Source: Serripes groenlandicus
Lineage: Eukaryota > Mollusca > Bivalvia > Cardiida > Cardiidae
NCBI GenBank assembly: GCA_031761405.1
Contig: JASEVX010000001.1
Location: forward strand, 195,503,706 to 195,567,705
DNA length: 64,000 nucleotides
Direction: 5' to 3'
Below the pieces are notes generated by a model that was not told the DNA's origin, ran no database searches, and saw nothing but the letters and a program-made list of their open reading frames with translations. Of this stretch, positions 40,316-50,580 are shown one piece after another; positions within the stretch are counted from its first letter, which is position 1; the number at the start of each line of letters is the position of its first letter. The position numbers were made by a program, and so were the translations under genes.

Positions 40316-41016
40316 AAGGAGAAATTGTTCCACTGTTTTCAAATGCCGTCTGCTACAAATGCAATACAATGTCCGTCGTATATTGAAATCGTTTAATAAT
40401 CATTGGCTTACCATTTTTACAACTTAATGAAACATTTTTCAAACAAATTAGAACAAGATCGGCTTGCACTTCTTTACAATATAGTCTGTGTCTCCATTGT
40501 TTCCCTGCTTATTCAGTGAATCGAGTAAGGTTAAATAATGCATCTCAAATTCTAGTGCAGACTCAATTTGACTCATCCGCAGAAGACGTCAGTTAAAAAT
40601 ATTGTGACAATGGGAGAAATTGCTCATTATTGCTAGTTTCATTATTATATCTATTGTCTTTGCATTTTACAAGTCGTTTATTCATATGATTCAGTTGAAA
40701 ACATGGTCACACAAGGGGAAATTGTTCGTCAAGGGCAATTCTTCGGTTGTCCCAATGTTTTCAGAAAGTCGTCAGCTACAAATGCATCAAACTGCGTCAG
40801 AAGTGGGAGAGCGTTAAGGTTCTTCAAATAAGAATATTGTCCTTTTCCCTCATACACGAAATCACCAGCAAATTACTTAAAAAAAAAAAACCTAGGCAAA
40901 ATTAAGGAAATTATATATAAGGGAAAGTTTAATCATTGAAGAGTTCAACACATTGTGGAAAAAGGAGAAAAAGCCATCTGCTGTGAAGGTGTCAAAATGT
41001 GTCTACATGTGTGAAT
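40316..41016. mobile_element. degenerate foldback-MITE relics
   Basis: Scattered pieces share words with the hairpin elements at 59,794 and 63,917: GAGAAATTGTTC, GTCTGCTACAAATGC, GGGAGAAATTGCTCATTA and GTCGTCAGCTACAAATGC. They appear as at least three decayed copies in either orientation. A 65-codon plus-strand open frame (40,620-40,817) lies in this material and is not considered a gene. Confidence 0.5.
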
Positions 41017-41368
41017 TACGACTGACTCGCTGGTCAGGATAAATGGACTAGTAGTAAAGGCAACTTACACAGGAAACGCCGTGATATATCTGAAACTTTG
41101 TTGTAAGCGGCGTTAAATACCATACAAACACATTACATCGTACACAGGAAACGCCGTGATATATCTGAAACTTTGTTGTAAGCGGCGTTAAATACCATAC
41201 AAACACATTACATCGTACACAGGAAACGCCGTGATATATCTGAAACTTTGTTGTAAGCGGCGTTAAATACCATACAAACACATTACATCGTACACAGGAA
41301 ACGCCGTGATATATCTGAAACTTTGTTGTAAGCGGCGTTAAATACCATACAAACACATTACATCTTAC
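41017..41368 (+). repeat. SINE tail amplified as four tandem 75-bp units
   Basis: After a SINE-like lead (GACTGACTCGCTGGTCAGG), four near-identical 75-bp units run from about 41,069. Each holds AACGCCG...CGGCGTT, a 7-bp perfect stem around GTGATATATCTGAAAC, then ACCATACAAACACATTACAT. The same tail occurs once in the other SINEs here. A minus-strand 102-codon open frame with a 25-residue repeat is a shadow of the 75-bp period. Confidence 0.85.
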
Positions 41369-42413
41369 ACAGTATCCGGCCGCTTTTCGATAAACATAGA
41401 CTGCAACTGACGGTACATTTCGCTCTCTTGTAAAAACACGTTAAATCATTGGAATAAATAAGGGGAGTATACTAGTCTTTTCCACACAATATTCCTCTTA
41501 TAACTCACCTAAATGCTATGTTGTGGGTTCCCAAAAGAATCGTCTCACTTTTGATTACCATCAGCATAGGGTTTGAGAGTCAAATAAGGATGTCGGAAAT
41601 TGAAAAATGTTCCTGATCAGGAGTTCCGTGTTTAACCTTTCCCACATGCGAAAAATCAGCATTATATTAATTTGTAAACATCAGGGCAAAACTAAGTCAA
41701 AATTCTATTACAATATTTTTACAATATTTGTTTACAATATTCTTTGCTTTGGATGCTGAGTATGTACATAATACATAAATGACAGCTCTGCAGTATAGTA
41801 TACAACGTGATCAGAGGGCAACAAAAGGCGTAATTAAATCAATGCGAGAGAGAAATTGAGAATAAGAGAAAAAGAATGAAGTATATAGAGGGAAAAAAGA
41901 AAGAAGGTACAGAATGGAGGATAGAAGCATGTTTTGTTGTTTAAATATGTTTGATAAGCATGTTTTTTGAAAGCTCAATAAGCTGGTTTTCGTCATGTTT
42001 CCATATTTATTTATCTTCCCTTTAACTATAAGCATAACTGTTAAGAGTTTTGACCGTCCACTATATTTTTAAAATGCTTAGGTGTCAAAAATGAGTTTGC
42101 ATACGTCGCTCGGTTGATCCCTATTTTTCATACAAACGTATTCATCACATGTTGTGAGGAATACGTGCGAAAATACGCACACACCGTGTGAGTGCATGTT
42201 CAACTCTGGAGATTTTTCTCAAAGTGTTGGTTCTTTATATATATATACACACATGCAGTTCACTATATGGTGTTGTCTAACAAAACTACATTGTTGAGTA
42301 TCGAGCCTAGCTTTTAATGCCGTCGACAGCTGGATTTAAGGAATTAATGGTGTTTTTAAGATTTACACATGCAATCACATATAAGAGAACAAAGCCTGGT
42401 TGTGTATATGAGC
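41369..42413. other. no gene seen; contains one arm of a distant inverted repeat
   Basis: AT-rich sequence without a convincing gene. Positions about 41,905-42,023 match, in reverse orientation, about 47,739-47,858 (shared words include AGGATAGAAGCATGTTTTG and CATGTTTCCATATTTA). That is a dispersed repeat of about 118 bp whose copies lie 5.8 kb apart. Confidence 0.6.
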
Positions 42414-42643
42414 CGTCCCGCAAGAAAACCAACATTATGGCATCTGCGTTATGTATCGACCCAGATCAGCCTTCGCAGTCCGAGCAGACTAATCCGGGCC
42501 GACACATTCCGTTTCAGATTCCTGAAACAGAAAATCCACAGGAGGCGAAAAGTGTATGTCCGGATTAGCCTGCGCGGCATGCTTAGGCTGATCCGGGTCG
42601 ATACTTTATGCAGACTCCACAATGTTGGTTTTCTCGCGGGACG
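42414..42643. mobile_element. 230-bp MITE with about 49-bp TIRs
   Basis: The ends read inward as CGTCCCGCAAGAAAACCAAC and CGTCCCGCGAGAAAACCAAC, and similarity continues to TATCGACCC on both sides. The interior has GGATTAGCCTGCGCGGCATG and a GGAGGCGAAA block. A second, partly lost copy lies at about 59,375-59,567 in the opposite orientation. Superfamily and target duplication are unresolved. Confidence 0.8.
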
Positions 42644-43269
42644 TCAAATATGGTCGACAACTAAATGGTGTTTCTCGGGAACAGTATCAACGGCATAACC
42701 CATTTTACCCACGACAAAGTGATCCCTAAATCAACAAGTGTCACATACTGACAATGATCAATCAGACAACCAAGTTTAAAGAACATAGCTTGAAGCATTG
42801 TCTGCTTTTTCAACGCCACTAGTGACCTTGATATTTGATCTGCCGCATTGAATTTAATAAGGTCGGTTACTGACAATAACCCATAAGCGTTGGGGTCGTA
42901 TGCAAGAGTGTTATCCAATCATTGGGCTGAAACTTATTTAGGTTAAATTAGTTTGAACTGTCGCTCAAACGGTCCCCACACTTCATTATGTGGTGGGTTT
43001 TTTTGCAGATAATTCAACCTAAATGCATTACAAATGGTAAACGACGTCTTACTCTTTGACTGAAAAAGGTGTTATCTTCTGAACATGATCAACTAAAGTC
43101 ATCCCTGAAGTTAGATAATACCGCTGTAACATAATTTTCTAGCTATGTGCTTTTTCTCCTATGTTCAAAATGACCATTTTCACCTTTCGCGATGTTTTTA
43201 AAGGTCTTCTGCTACAGACGCACCAAACGTCTTTTGCATGAGGTTAAATTACTTTTTGTCTATAAATGA
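42644..43269. other. no gene seen
   Basis: Mixed sequence with decayed pieces of the foldback-MITE family (CTTCTGCTACAGACGCACC near 43,206). It ends where the pogo/Tigger frame opens. Upstream transposase sequence could be hidden here in unrecognisable form, but none is seen. Confidence 0.5.
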
Positions 43270-43521
43270 ATAAATAGTGATGAAGAAAAAGACGATGAAG
43301 ATGAAACGTGTAGTGCGAATGATACTGTCAGTGAAACTCAGCCTCTGAAACTTTCAGCTGCAATTCAGATGGCCACCGATTTGAAAACGTGGGCGTTAGC
43401 AAATGGACACTCTAACATTTTAAATCTGACAATGTCTTAAAATGACTCCTTAAATGGTTTGTTTTTAGATGGACAGACTTTGAGACAGAAAACAGTCAGT
43501 GACTTTTTTAGTAAGAAGTAG
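43270..43521 (+). pseudogene. C-terminal relic of a pogo/Tigger-type transposase
   Basis: One frame reads an acidic run (DEEKDDEDET), then SAAIQMATDLKTWALANG, a region I associate with the C-terminal part of Tigger/pogo-type transposases, then LDGQTLRQKTVSDFFSKK and a natural stop at 43,519. An in-frame TAA at 43,438 breaks it, and the catalytic DDE domain and DNA-binding domains upstream are gone. The end, QKTVSDFF, fits the PCNA-interacting (PIP) box, Q-x-x-aliphatic-x-x-aromatic-aromatic. Drosophila pogo transposase is known to bind PCNA through such a motif, which supports the assignment. The element's 3' end follows. Confidence 0.75.
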
Positions 43522-43871
43522 TACTCTATTATTATAGTGAACATACATGTACATATCATTTTCATGTTATAGTTAACAAAAACATCAAATAATAAATAAC
43601 AATCAAGTTTGTGATTAAATGTATATATGTTTTATTTATCAACTTACACATTTGCAAATAAATATAATTAATATTGATATAAAATATAAAATTAGAAGAA
43701 CAACAAAATGTTTATTGTTATTTATTCTTTAATACCAATACATGTATAATGTAGTATACATAAGACCCCAAAAAAACGAAAAATAAATGTGTACCTCAAT
43801 AAGGGACCACCTGTCTTAAGAGACCACTTACAGCATTTCCCGTGAGTGGTCTCTTAATACAAATTTGACTG
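43522..43871 (+). mobile_element. 3' end of the pogo/Tigger-like element with terminal hairpin
   Basis: AT-rich non-coding tail after the transposase relic. Near the end, TTAAGAGACCACT (43,816) and AGTGGTCTCTTAA (43,845) form perfect 13-bp arms. The element appears to end in AAATTTGACTG at 43,871, giving a CAGTCAAATTT terminus next to a TA. CAG(T) ends with TA target sites are typical of pogo/Tigger elements. The 5' end is not found. Confidence 0.65.
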
Positions 43872-44164
43872 TATATATTTTATTTAAGAAGAAAACATTG
43901 TGGATTTTTTTTTAGCAATTTCTCCTTTCATCACGGTATTTTCAAAAGTTATCTTTTGCAGAAAGTCGTCTGCTTGAAGTAAACATCTTCTGCATATGCG
44001 TTACAAGTTGTCTGCATACGGTAAAGTGTTAAATGACTCAATGATTATAAAAGAAGATATAATTTTCTGTTAGAAAAAAACATTGTCGAAAGGACAAAAT
44101 TGCTCAATATTAGCATCTTTCATGAAGTTGTTTTTCAAATATCAGGTGCAGAAACGTCAAGGTC

Positions 44165-44790
44165 TTAGTCGAACCGCGATCTCACAGTCGGTAGCGACGA
44201 GGGCTATCAATTCTGGGATTCATGAGTTCGAGCCGCGATCTATCAGTCGGTAGCGACGAGGGCTATCAATTATGGGGTCGTGAGTCGAGCCGCGATCTCT
44301 CAGTCGGTAGCGACGGGAGCTATCAATTCTGGGATCGTATGTTCCAAGCCGAGATCTCAGTCGGTAACGACGGGGGCTATCAATTCAGGGATCATATGTT
44401 CGAGCCAAAATCTCTCAGTCGGTAGCGGCGGGGGCTATCAATTCAGGGATCGTGAGTCGAGCCGCGATTTCTCAGTCGGTAACGACGAGGGATATCAATT
44501 CAGGGATCGTATGTTCGAGCCGAGATCTCTCAGGCGGTAACGACGACGGATATCAATTCAGGGGTCGTGAGTTCGAGCACCGGCTCGGCAATTTATTATT
44601 TCCGATCATTTTCAAAGGTCATTCAGACTAGTGTCATTCGTCTTCCTCCGATGGGTTAAATGTCGGAAGAATGTTGCGTGGAGTACAGGTGCGAGAAAAC
44701 CAGGAAACATACGTAAAGTGAACTGGCGACCTTGACATAACGGAAATACCATTGGAAACGTTGTTGTCCAATCAGTCAAAAGTGTTAAAG
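44165..44790 (+). mobile_element. SINE with seven tandem tRNA-like heads
   Basis: The 3' part (about 44,595-44,783) is a SINE body: CATTCGTCTTCCTCCGATGG, GAGAAAACCAGGAAACATA, GTGAACTGGCGACC and an AATCAGTCAAAAG end. In place of one tRNA-related head there are seven, at a period of 57-59 bp. Each starts with an A-box-like CAGTCGGTAGCGACG (44,185, 44,244, 44,301, 44,358, 44,416, 44,473, 44,531, the last reading CAGGCGG) and ends with a B-box-like GTTCGAGCC in various states. tRNA-derived SINEs normally have a single head acting as internal RNA polymerase III promoter. The seventh head joins the body through ACCGGCTCGGC. Confidence 0.85.
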
Positions 44791-44958
44791 GATTCAATGA
44801 CGTAAATTCTTTATCCTTTATATATTTAGGTCATTCCCAAATTATCTTGCGCATGAGCAAAATTTCATCATTCGTGTATAATCATTCACTTGAACTAGTT
44901 GTTCTGTACATGCTCATCCAAGGAACGATACTATGACATTTTAAGCATCATAATTCTA

Positions 44959-46467
44959 AACAAGAGGGCCATGATGGCCCTGGATCGCTCACCTTAATTA
45001 TACAATGTACTGCAATGCAAAACACATCAAGACACTTATTCTGAATGCATCCTCCACAGTGTTAACAATATTTTCCTTCATTTGGCCTAGTGATCTATAT
45101 TTTTTTACCTGATATGACCCATATTCCTACATGGACTAGATATCATTAAGACAACATTCTGACAAAGTTTCAACTTGCTCAAAGTAAAAATGCGGCCTCC
45201 GGAGTTTGAACAATATTTTCCTTTATTGACCTAGTTTCTGATCAAATATGACCCATATTCGAACTTGACCTAGATATAATTCAGACAAACATTCTGACCA
45301 AATTTCAAGCTGCTGAAGCAAAAAATGTGGCATCCAAAGTGTTCACAAGATTTTCCTTCAATTTGATCTAGTGACCTAGTTTTTGACCCGGCATGACCCA
45401 TATTCGAACTTGGCCTAAATATCATTCAGCTCAACATTCTGAACAAATTTCAAGCCGCTGAAGCAAAACATGCGGCTTCTACAGAGTTAACAAGATTTTC
45501 CCTTAATTTGGCCTTGTGACCTAGTTTCTAATCCAATATGGCCCATATTTAAACTTGACCTAGATATCTTTAAGACAAACATTCTGACAAAATTTCAAGC
45601 TGCTGAAGCAAAAAATGAGGCATCCAAAGTGTTAACAAGATTTTCCTTCAATTTGGCCTAGTGATCTAGTTTTTGACCCGGCATGACCCATATTCGAACT
45701 TGGCCTAGATATCATTCAGCTCAACATTCTGAACAAATTTCAAGCCGCTGAAGCAAAATATGCAGCTTCTACAGAGTTAACAAGATTTCCCCTCAATTTG
45801 GCCTAGTGACCTAGTTTCTGATCCAATATGATCCATATTTGAACTTGACCTAGATATCTTTAAGACAAACATTCTGACCAAATTTCAAGTTGCTGAACCA
45901 AAAAAGGCGGCATCCAAAGTGTTAACAAGATTTTCCTTCAATTTGACCTAGTGACCTAGTTTTTGACCCGGCATAACCCATATTCGAACTTGACCTAGAT
46001 ATTTTTAAGACAAACATTCTGACAAAATTTCAAACTGCTTAAGCAAAAATTGCGGCCTCTGGAGTGTTAACAAGATTTTCCTTCAATTTGGCCTAGTGAC
46101 CTACTTCTTAACCCGACGTGACCCATGTTCGAACTTGACCTACATATCATTAAGACAAACATTCTGATAAAGTTTAAACATGCTCAAGTTGAAAATGTGG
46201 CCTCCAGAGTGTTAACAAGATTTCGCTTCAATTTGACCTAGTGACCTCGTTTTTGACCTCATATGGCCCAGTTTCGAACTTGTCCAAGATTTTATGGAGA
46301 TGAACGTTCTGATAAACTTTCATGAAGATTGGATGCAAAATGTAGCCTGTAGAGTGTTAACAAGCTCAAATGTTGACGACGCACGACGCACGACGGACGA
46401 CGGACGGACGCCGGACAAAATGTGATCCCAATAGCTCACCTTGCACTTCGTGCATAGGTGAGCTAAA
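44959..46467 (+). mobile_element. pearl-like element with nine 145-bp core repeats
   Basis: It opens with AACAAGAGGGCCATGATGG (an interrupted palindrome) and GGATCGCTCACCTT, and closes with ACGG/ACGC simple sequence (about 46,376-46,412) and a perfect hairpin, AGCTCACCT...AGGTGAGCT with inner TGCAC/GTGCA (46,433-46,464), then AAAA. GCTCACCTT is shared by the opening and the hairpin. The core is about nine units of 145 bp: the TTTTCCTTCAATTTG landmark lies near 45,071, 45,216, 45,351, 45,496, 45,641, 45,786, 45,931, 46,076 and 46,221. It appears non-autonomous, with no coding capacity. Confidence 0.8.
45944..45957 (-). promoter_or_regulatory. DR2-type nuclear-receptor site in a core repeat
   Basis: TGACCTAGTGACCT is AGGTCA-CT-AGGTCA on the minus strand, a direct repeat with a 2-bp spacer (DR2), a class bound by RAR/RXR type receptors. 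A second perfect copy is at 46,234-46,247; other core units have one half-site altered (GGCCTAGTGACCT). Motif match only. Confidence 0.5.
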
Positions 46468-46479
46468 AATACAGCGATT

Positions 46480-47405
46480 TCATTGGCTCTCAACTATGCC
46501 TGAAAACAGTATAATAAAAAACTGCCAAGCAGGATTCAGAAAGGTATATTCTACTATGTGAAACGGTATGGCGGCAAGGACTATGGTCAAAACTAATAAC
46601 ATATGCAATTAATGGAAAATGTTTTAATTTAATCTGAAAAATGTATGAAGACATCAAGTCAAGATTAGTCACTACTACCGGTGTATCCAGTTATTTTCCG
46701 TGTGTTTCTGGCATAAGACAAGGTGAAACCATATCTCTGCTTTTATTTTCATACCACTTAAATGATTTAGAAGATTGTTCAATTGTACATATTGCTTAAG
46801 GTATAGGAACTGAGACACAGACTTATGAACTGTTTGTCTTTCTGAAAGTATATATCGTCCTTTACGCAGATGACACAGTGCTAATCAGTGATAATAATCA
46901 TGAATTACAAAGCAGTCTTAACATTGTTTAACACTATTGTGATCAATAGAAACTAAACAGTTAATTCTTCTAAAACAAAAATTCTGATCATAGGTTCAAG
47001 AAGCAATGCATACACTTATAAATTCAACTTTAAAGGTCAAGAATTTGCAATTGTAAATGATTGATTGATTGATTGGGGTTTAACGCCGTTTTTAACAATT
47101 TCTCAGTTATATCACGGCGGCCAGTTCACCTACTCATGCATTTCCTGGTTTTCTCACACCAGTACTCCACAAAACAAACTTTCTAAGCAACTGGCTGCTT
47201 TTCCACATAGACTTAGCCCATTGGTGGAAGATGAATGACGCATGTCGCATTGACGTTTGTCAATCGTCGGAAAGAAAGTTAGCCGAGCCGGGATTCGAAC
47301 TCACAACCCCTGGATTGACAGCCCGCGTCTCTATCGACTGAGCTACCGGGGCTCGGCGCAATTATAAATGAATATAAATACCTCGGAATATACGTAAACA
47401 ATTTG
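46480..47405 (+). pseudogene. dead LINE reverse transcriptase, split by a SINE
   Basis: Despite stops and frameshifts, conserved non-LTR reverse transcriptase segments appear in order: QAGFRK near 46,530, then SGIRQGETIS, then LYADDTVLISD with the catalytic YADD at 46,863-46,874, then SSKTKILIIGS. A SINE interrupts, after which EYKYLGIYV resumes at about 47,372, where intact LINEs of this kind have (D)YxYLG. The enzyme would copy LINE RNA at a nicked target; this copy cannot, since it has several stops, a missing N-terminus with endonuclease, and the insertion. It resembles the jockey/CR1 side of the LINE tree, but the family is uncertain. It starts just past the pearl-like element's end. Confidence 0.88.
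47061..47357 (-). mobile_element. full-length tRNA-derived SINE inserted into the LINE relic
   Basis: Read on the minus strand it starts with a tRNA-like head: GGTAGCTCAGTCGATAGAG (A box) and GAGTTCGAATCCC (B box). The body follows (GTGGAAAAGCAGCCAGTTGC, GGTGAACTGGCCGCCGTG), then ACGGCGTTAAACCCC and (AATC)n. Target duplications GCAATTGTAAATGA (47,047-47,060) and GCAATTATAAATGA (47,358-47,371) flank it, with one mismatch in 14. It is clearly younger than the LINE it interrupts. Confidence 0.93.
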
Positions 47406-48216
47406 AAAAACAAAGAAAACAATATCTAAAAAAGTATTACTATAATGATCCGAATATCATTAAGTTGTATCAATTATTTAATACTAACAATACAACTTAA
47501 AGCGACTGAAATCCAGATGGCACGGAAACAAAAAAACAAAAACAAAAAAAAGAATTCGCCCTAAATGTTATTCTTTATGTTATCCAAGTAAAACCAAGGT
47601 AGAAAATGTATCGTTTTTTATCAATAAAGTGAACTTGAGTCGTTTTCAATTGTCCCGATGAAAGGATTTCTTTCCTATCTAAAAATACCGCGGAATCCTT
47701 AATTCCATAACCATTTCCTTTTTATTTATTTTTCGAAAAGGGAAAATAATTAAATATGGAAACATGACGAAACAAGCTTATTTACCTTTCAAAATAAACA
47801 TGCTTAACAAACATATTTAAACTACAAAACATGCTTCTATCCTCCATTCTTTCTTTTTTTTGTAATGTTATATCAATAATTGTTGATAATTGAAATTGCC
47901 GGTGACATTTAATCGTGTTTCTCTTTATATGTGTGTTTTTTTGTTTTTGTTTAATCAATTGGTTTATAGAACTCATGTAAACCTTTGTATACTACTACTA
48001 GGAGAAGTAACGACAACGGCAGGCAAATTGTGATTTATCGAAATTAAAAATGGTTCTTCCCCCCGGTTTTTTTTTCTGCAAGACAGAATACTCTTAAAAG
48101 AACAACTATATGTACATACATATGTTTAAAATTAAAATTCGTATTAGCCAAACGGGCAGAGAGTGAATATATAGATCAGGCTGTGCATCTTTGTGAGAAG
48201 TTCTATCACTCCACTG
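47406..48216. other. AT-rich stretch with one arm of the distant inverted repeat
   Basis: No gene. Positions 47,739-47,858 are the reverse-oriented partner of 41,905-42,023. Poly-A/T-rich tracts lie around 47,530-47,550 and 48,060-48,075. Confidence 0.6.
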
Positions 48217-48331
48217 TCTACACACGTACATCAGAAATAGTGGAAATCATATTTTCCTTGCAATGTATGTCAATGATTACAATGTAACTGCATTGTAATG
48301 AGGATGTGTTGTAATGTATGACTACACTACA

Positions 48332-48708
48332 ATACAATACAATACAATACAATTCTTTATTGCCTCCATGTTTGGAGATATCGTAGGTTAAATTTTACAC
48401 TACCCAAATAAATTATACAATTTCAATAGAAGAAAAAGAACAAATATATATTAACATACAAACAAAAAAAGAAAAGACAATTACTGACTACTATCTAGGG
48501 TTATATATACAAGTTACATTAGTATTAAACTATCAATGCTTAACAGCAACCTCAAACATAGTGCGTTTAAGCCTGATGTTGAACAATACTGGTTGTCGTT
48601 CTGACACAGTTAAAGTGGCGAATACAGCTGGAGCTGGACACAGCGACTCACAAAAGTGAACGTGAGCTGTAGAAACATTCTGTTGATATTCGAATTGACG
48701 ACTGAAGG
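48332..48708 (-). mobile_element. LINE-like 3' fragment with (ATTGT)n tail
   Basis: On the minus strand it ends ATGGAGGCAATAAAGAATTG followed by four ATTGT repeats. The same GGAGGCAATAAAG with a short-repeat tail ends the LINE at 62,211. AATAAA resembles a polyadenylation signal. Upstream, an open frame ends FNIRLKRTMFEVAVKH and a stop at 48,533; I do not recognise it. The homologous site in copy 2 lacks this block, so it looks like an insertion. Confidence 0.6.
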
Positions 48709-48710
48709 TA

Positions 48711-48761
<51 letters not shown>
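48711..48761 (+). repeat. 51-base G homopolymer
   Basis: An uninterrupted run of 51 G, at the end of the LINE-like fragment and 75 bp before the TC tract. It produces poly-Gly and poly-Pro open frames on either strand, which are artefacts. G-quadruplex formation is expected for such a run; length errors in sequencing are also likely. Confidence 0.95.
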
Positions 48762-48764
<3 letters not shown>

Positions 48765-48835
48765 ATAGCATAAAGCTCGTTAACAAATTGAATATCAAAC
48801 AGAGAAAGCATTTTCCGTTTAAGTTAGTTAAAAGC

Positions 48836-48882
<47 letters not shown>

Positions 48883-48889
48883 TCACCCT

Positions 48890-48968
<79 letters not shown>

Positions 48969-49010
48969 TGTCCCTATCTTTGTCTCTGTCTGTCTCTGTC
49001 TGTCTCTCTA
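48836..49010. repeat. (TC)n microsatellite of duplication copy 1
   Basis: Nearly pure TC dinucleotides to 48,966, with a short CCCTCTCACCCTC interruption near 48,880, then TCTGTC-type repeats. It is the counterpart of 50,581-51,368. Confidence 0.95.
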
Positions 49011-49677
49011 TCAAGCTCATTATTAGTATTGACTAGTGAATTGAAAATGTCTTACCTTTGAAAAATGAGATAATGTCCAGGTCTAAATTCACACTAAGTC
49101 ACAGTTCAATCACTTTTATAAAACACTATTATTAACCCTTTCAGCGCCGAATTGTTTAAAGAAGTCTCTTCCATATTCAAACTCGAACGAGCTGTCTCAC
49201 CTGAATCTGCATTGTTTGCAAAAAGCTAAATATTGCCTATGGCGCTGAAAGAGTTAACCGAGCTATTTAATTTGCCACTTAAACATTTTAAACACAACAA
49301 AAATGAATTAATATCCAAAACCATGTGTTCGGGCCTTTAAGCCTATAACGTTAGACCGTTAACACTGACAATCGGGGACTCCCCTTCCCCTTTAATGGGC
49401 CGTAAGAGCACGAGAATCTACATTTCTCCATGTACTTTATACAAACGCCAACTAAACTAAAACTAGAGATTTATAGAAATAAGAATCTTGAAATTCTTGA
49501 AATAGAAATATCTTTATAAAATTAGTTACTAATATTTAAAACGTATTATTCTAAACTATTTCAGAAACTAAAAAAAAATTGTGGAAAAGTATATTAAGCT
49601 AAATATTTGGAGTAAAAACTAAAAAAAAAATCCTTTTTGTGAAAATTAGCACAAAAAAGGGTTGTCCCATATTCTGG

Positions 49678-49957
49678 GGTTTAACGCCTTTTTTAACAAT
49701 TTCTCAGTTATATCACGGCGGCCTATTCAACTACTCATGCATTTCCTGGTTTTCTCACACCAGTACTCCACACAACAATCTTCCTAAGTAACTGGCTGCT
49801 TTTCCACATAGACTTAGCCCATTGGTGGAAGACGAATGACGCATGTCGCATTGACTTTTGTCAATTGTCGGAAAGAAAGTTGGCCGAGCCATGATTCGAA
49901 CTCACATACCCTGGATTGACAGCCCGCGTCGTTACCGACTGAGCTACCGGGGCTTGG
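49678..49957 (-). mobile_element. SINE in duplication copy 1
   Basis: On the minus strand: GGTAGCTCAGTCGGTAACG (A box), GAGTTCGAATCATGG (B-box region), the same body as at 47,061 and an end in GGCGTTAAACCCC. Short CTGG sequences flank it (49,674-49,677 and 49,958-49,961). The uninterrupted CATATTCTGGTATG in copy 2 is a natural empty site. A 76-codon frame over this region is a shadow. Confidence 0.92.
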
Positions 49958-50580
49958 CTGGTATGTATATACATATATGTCATTCTGTTTTTTACCATTC
50001 GTAATGCTTATTTGTATATACCCCGTGATTTTGTTCTTGTACAAACTGAGAGAAATAAAAGAAAATGAAATCGAAATTGAAGTATTATATTTCCAGTTTA
50101 GTGAACACTAAATATCCGCGCTGTATATTGAAATCATGCTGATAAATGACAGACAATCGAAAGCATGTTCGAGTTATGTTTCTTGTGCATTGCACATCTG
50201 TAGGTCATAAGTTTCCTATACAACGAGTCTGACATTGCTACATTGAAACTTTATTCTACACACGTACATCAGAAATAGTGGAAATCATATTTTCTTGCAA
50301 TGTATGTCAATGATTACAATGTAACTGCATTGTAATGAGGATGTGTTGTAATGTATGACTATACTATCTTTTATAATGTTGTAAAATAAAAATATTGGGC
50401 AAAGGGTTTTATAGTGTCAGAACGTGCGTTGTCTGTTACATTACTATTACTATTTATGTTATATGTTATTTATCTATCCATTTTATTGCTATTAACCTTC
50501 GTGTTCCTACGTTTCGTTGTCTAATATGGTAAGTGACAACATACTGAAATCAATATCATAAAGCACGTTGATTGTATAAA

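Larger units (their letters stand above)
48217..50254. repeat. tandem segmental duplication, copy 1
   Basis: TCTACACACGTACATCAG starts both copies, at 48,217 and 50,255, an offset of 2,038 bp. Shared parts are the first 115 bp (to GTATGACTA), the TC-rich tract, the TTAGTATTGACTAGTGAATT block (about 49,020 and 51,380) and the end block GAACACTAAA...CATTGAAACTTTATT. Copy 1 alone has the LINE 3' fragment, the poly-G tract and the SINE at 49,678. Confidence 0.88.

Noticed and set aside
41048..41356. Minus-strand frame with a four-fold 25-residue repeat
   Set aside because: The 75-bp SINE tail repeat is a multiple of three and happens to be open; the same tail occurs in non-coding SINEs.
42317..42698. 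Overlapping plus-strand frames of 83 and 109 codons
   Set aside because: They run across the MITE at 42,414-42,643, including its TIRs, and have no protein-like features.
47281..47350. Functional tRNA gene
   Set aside because: A and B boxes are present, but this is the head of a SINE with body, tail and target duplications and no credible cloverleaf end.
48533..49036. Frames with poly-Gly, poly-Pro and Ser-Leu repeats
   Set aside because: They translate the 51-G run and the TC microsatellite.
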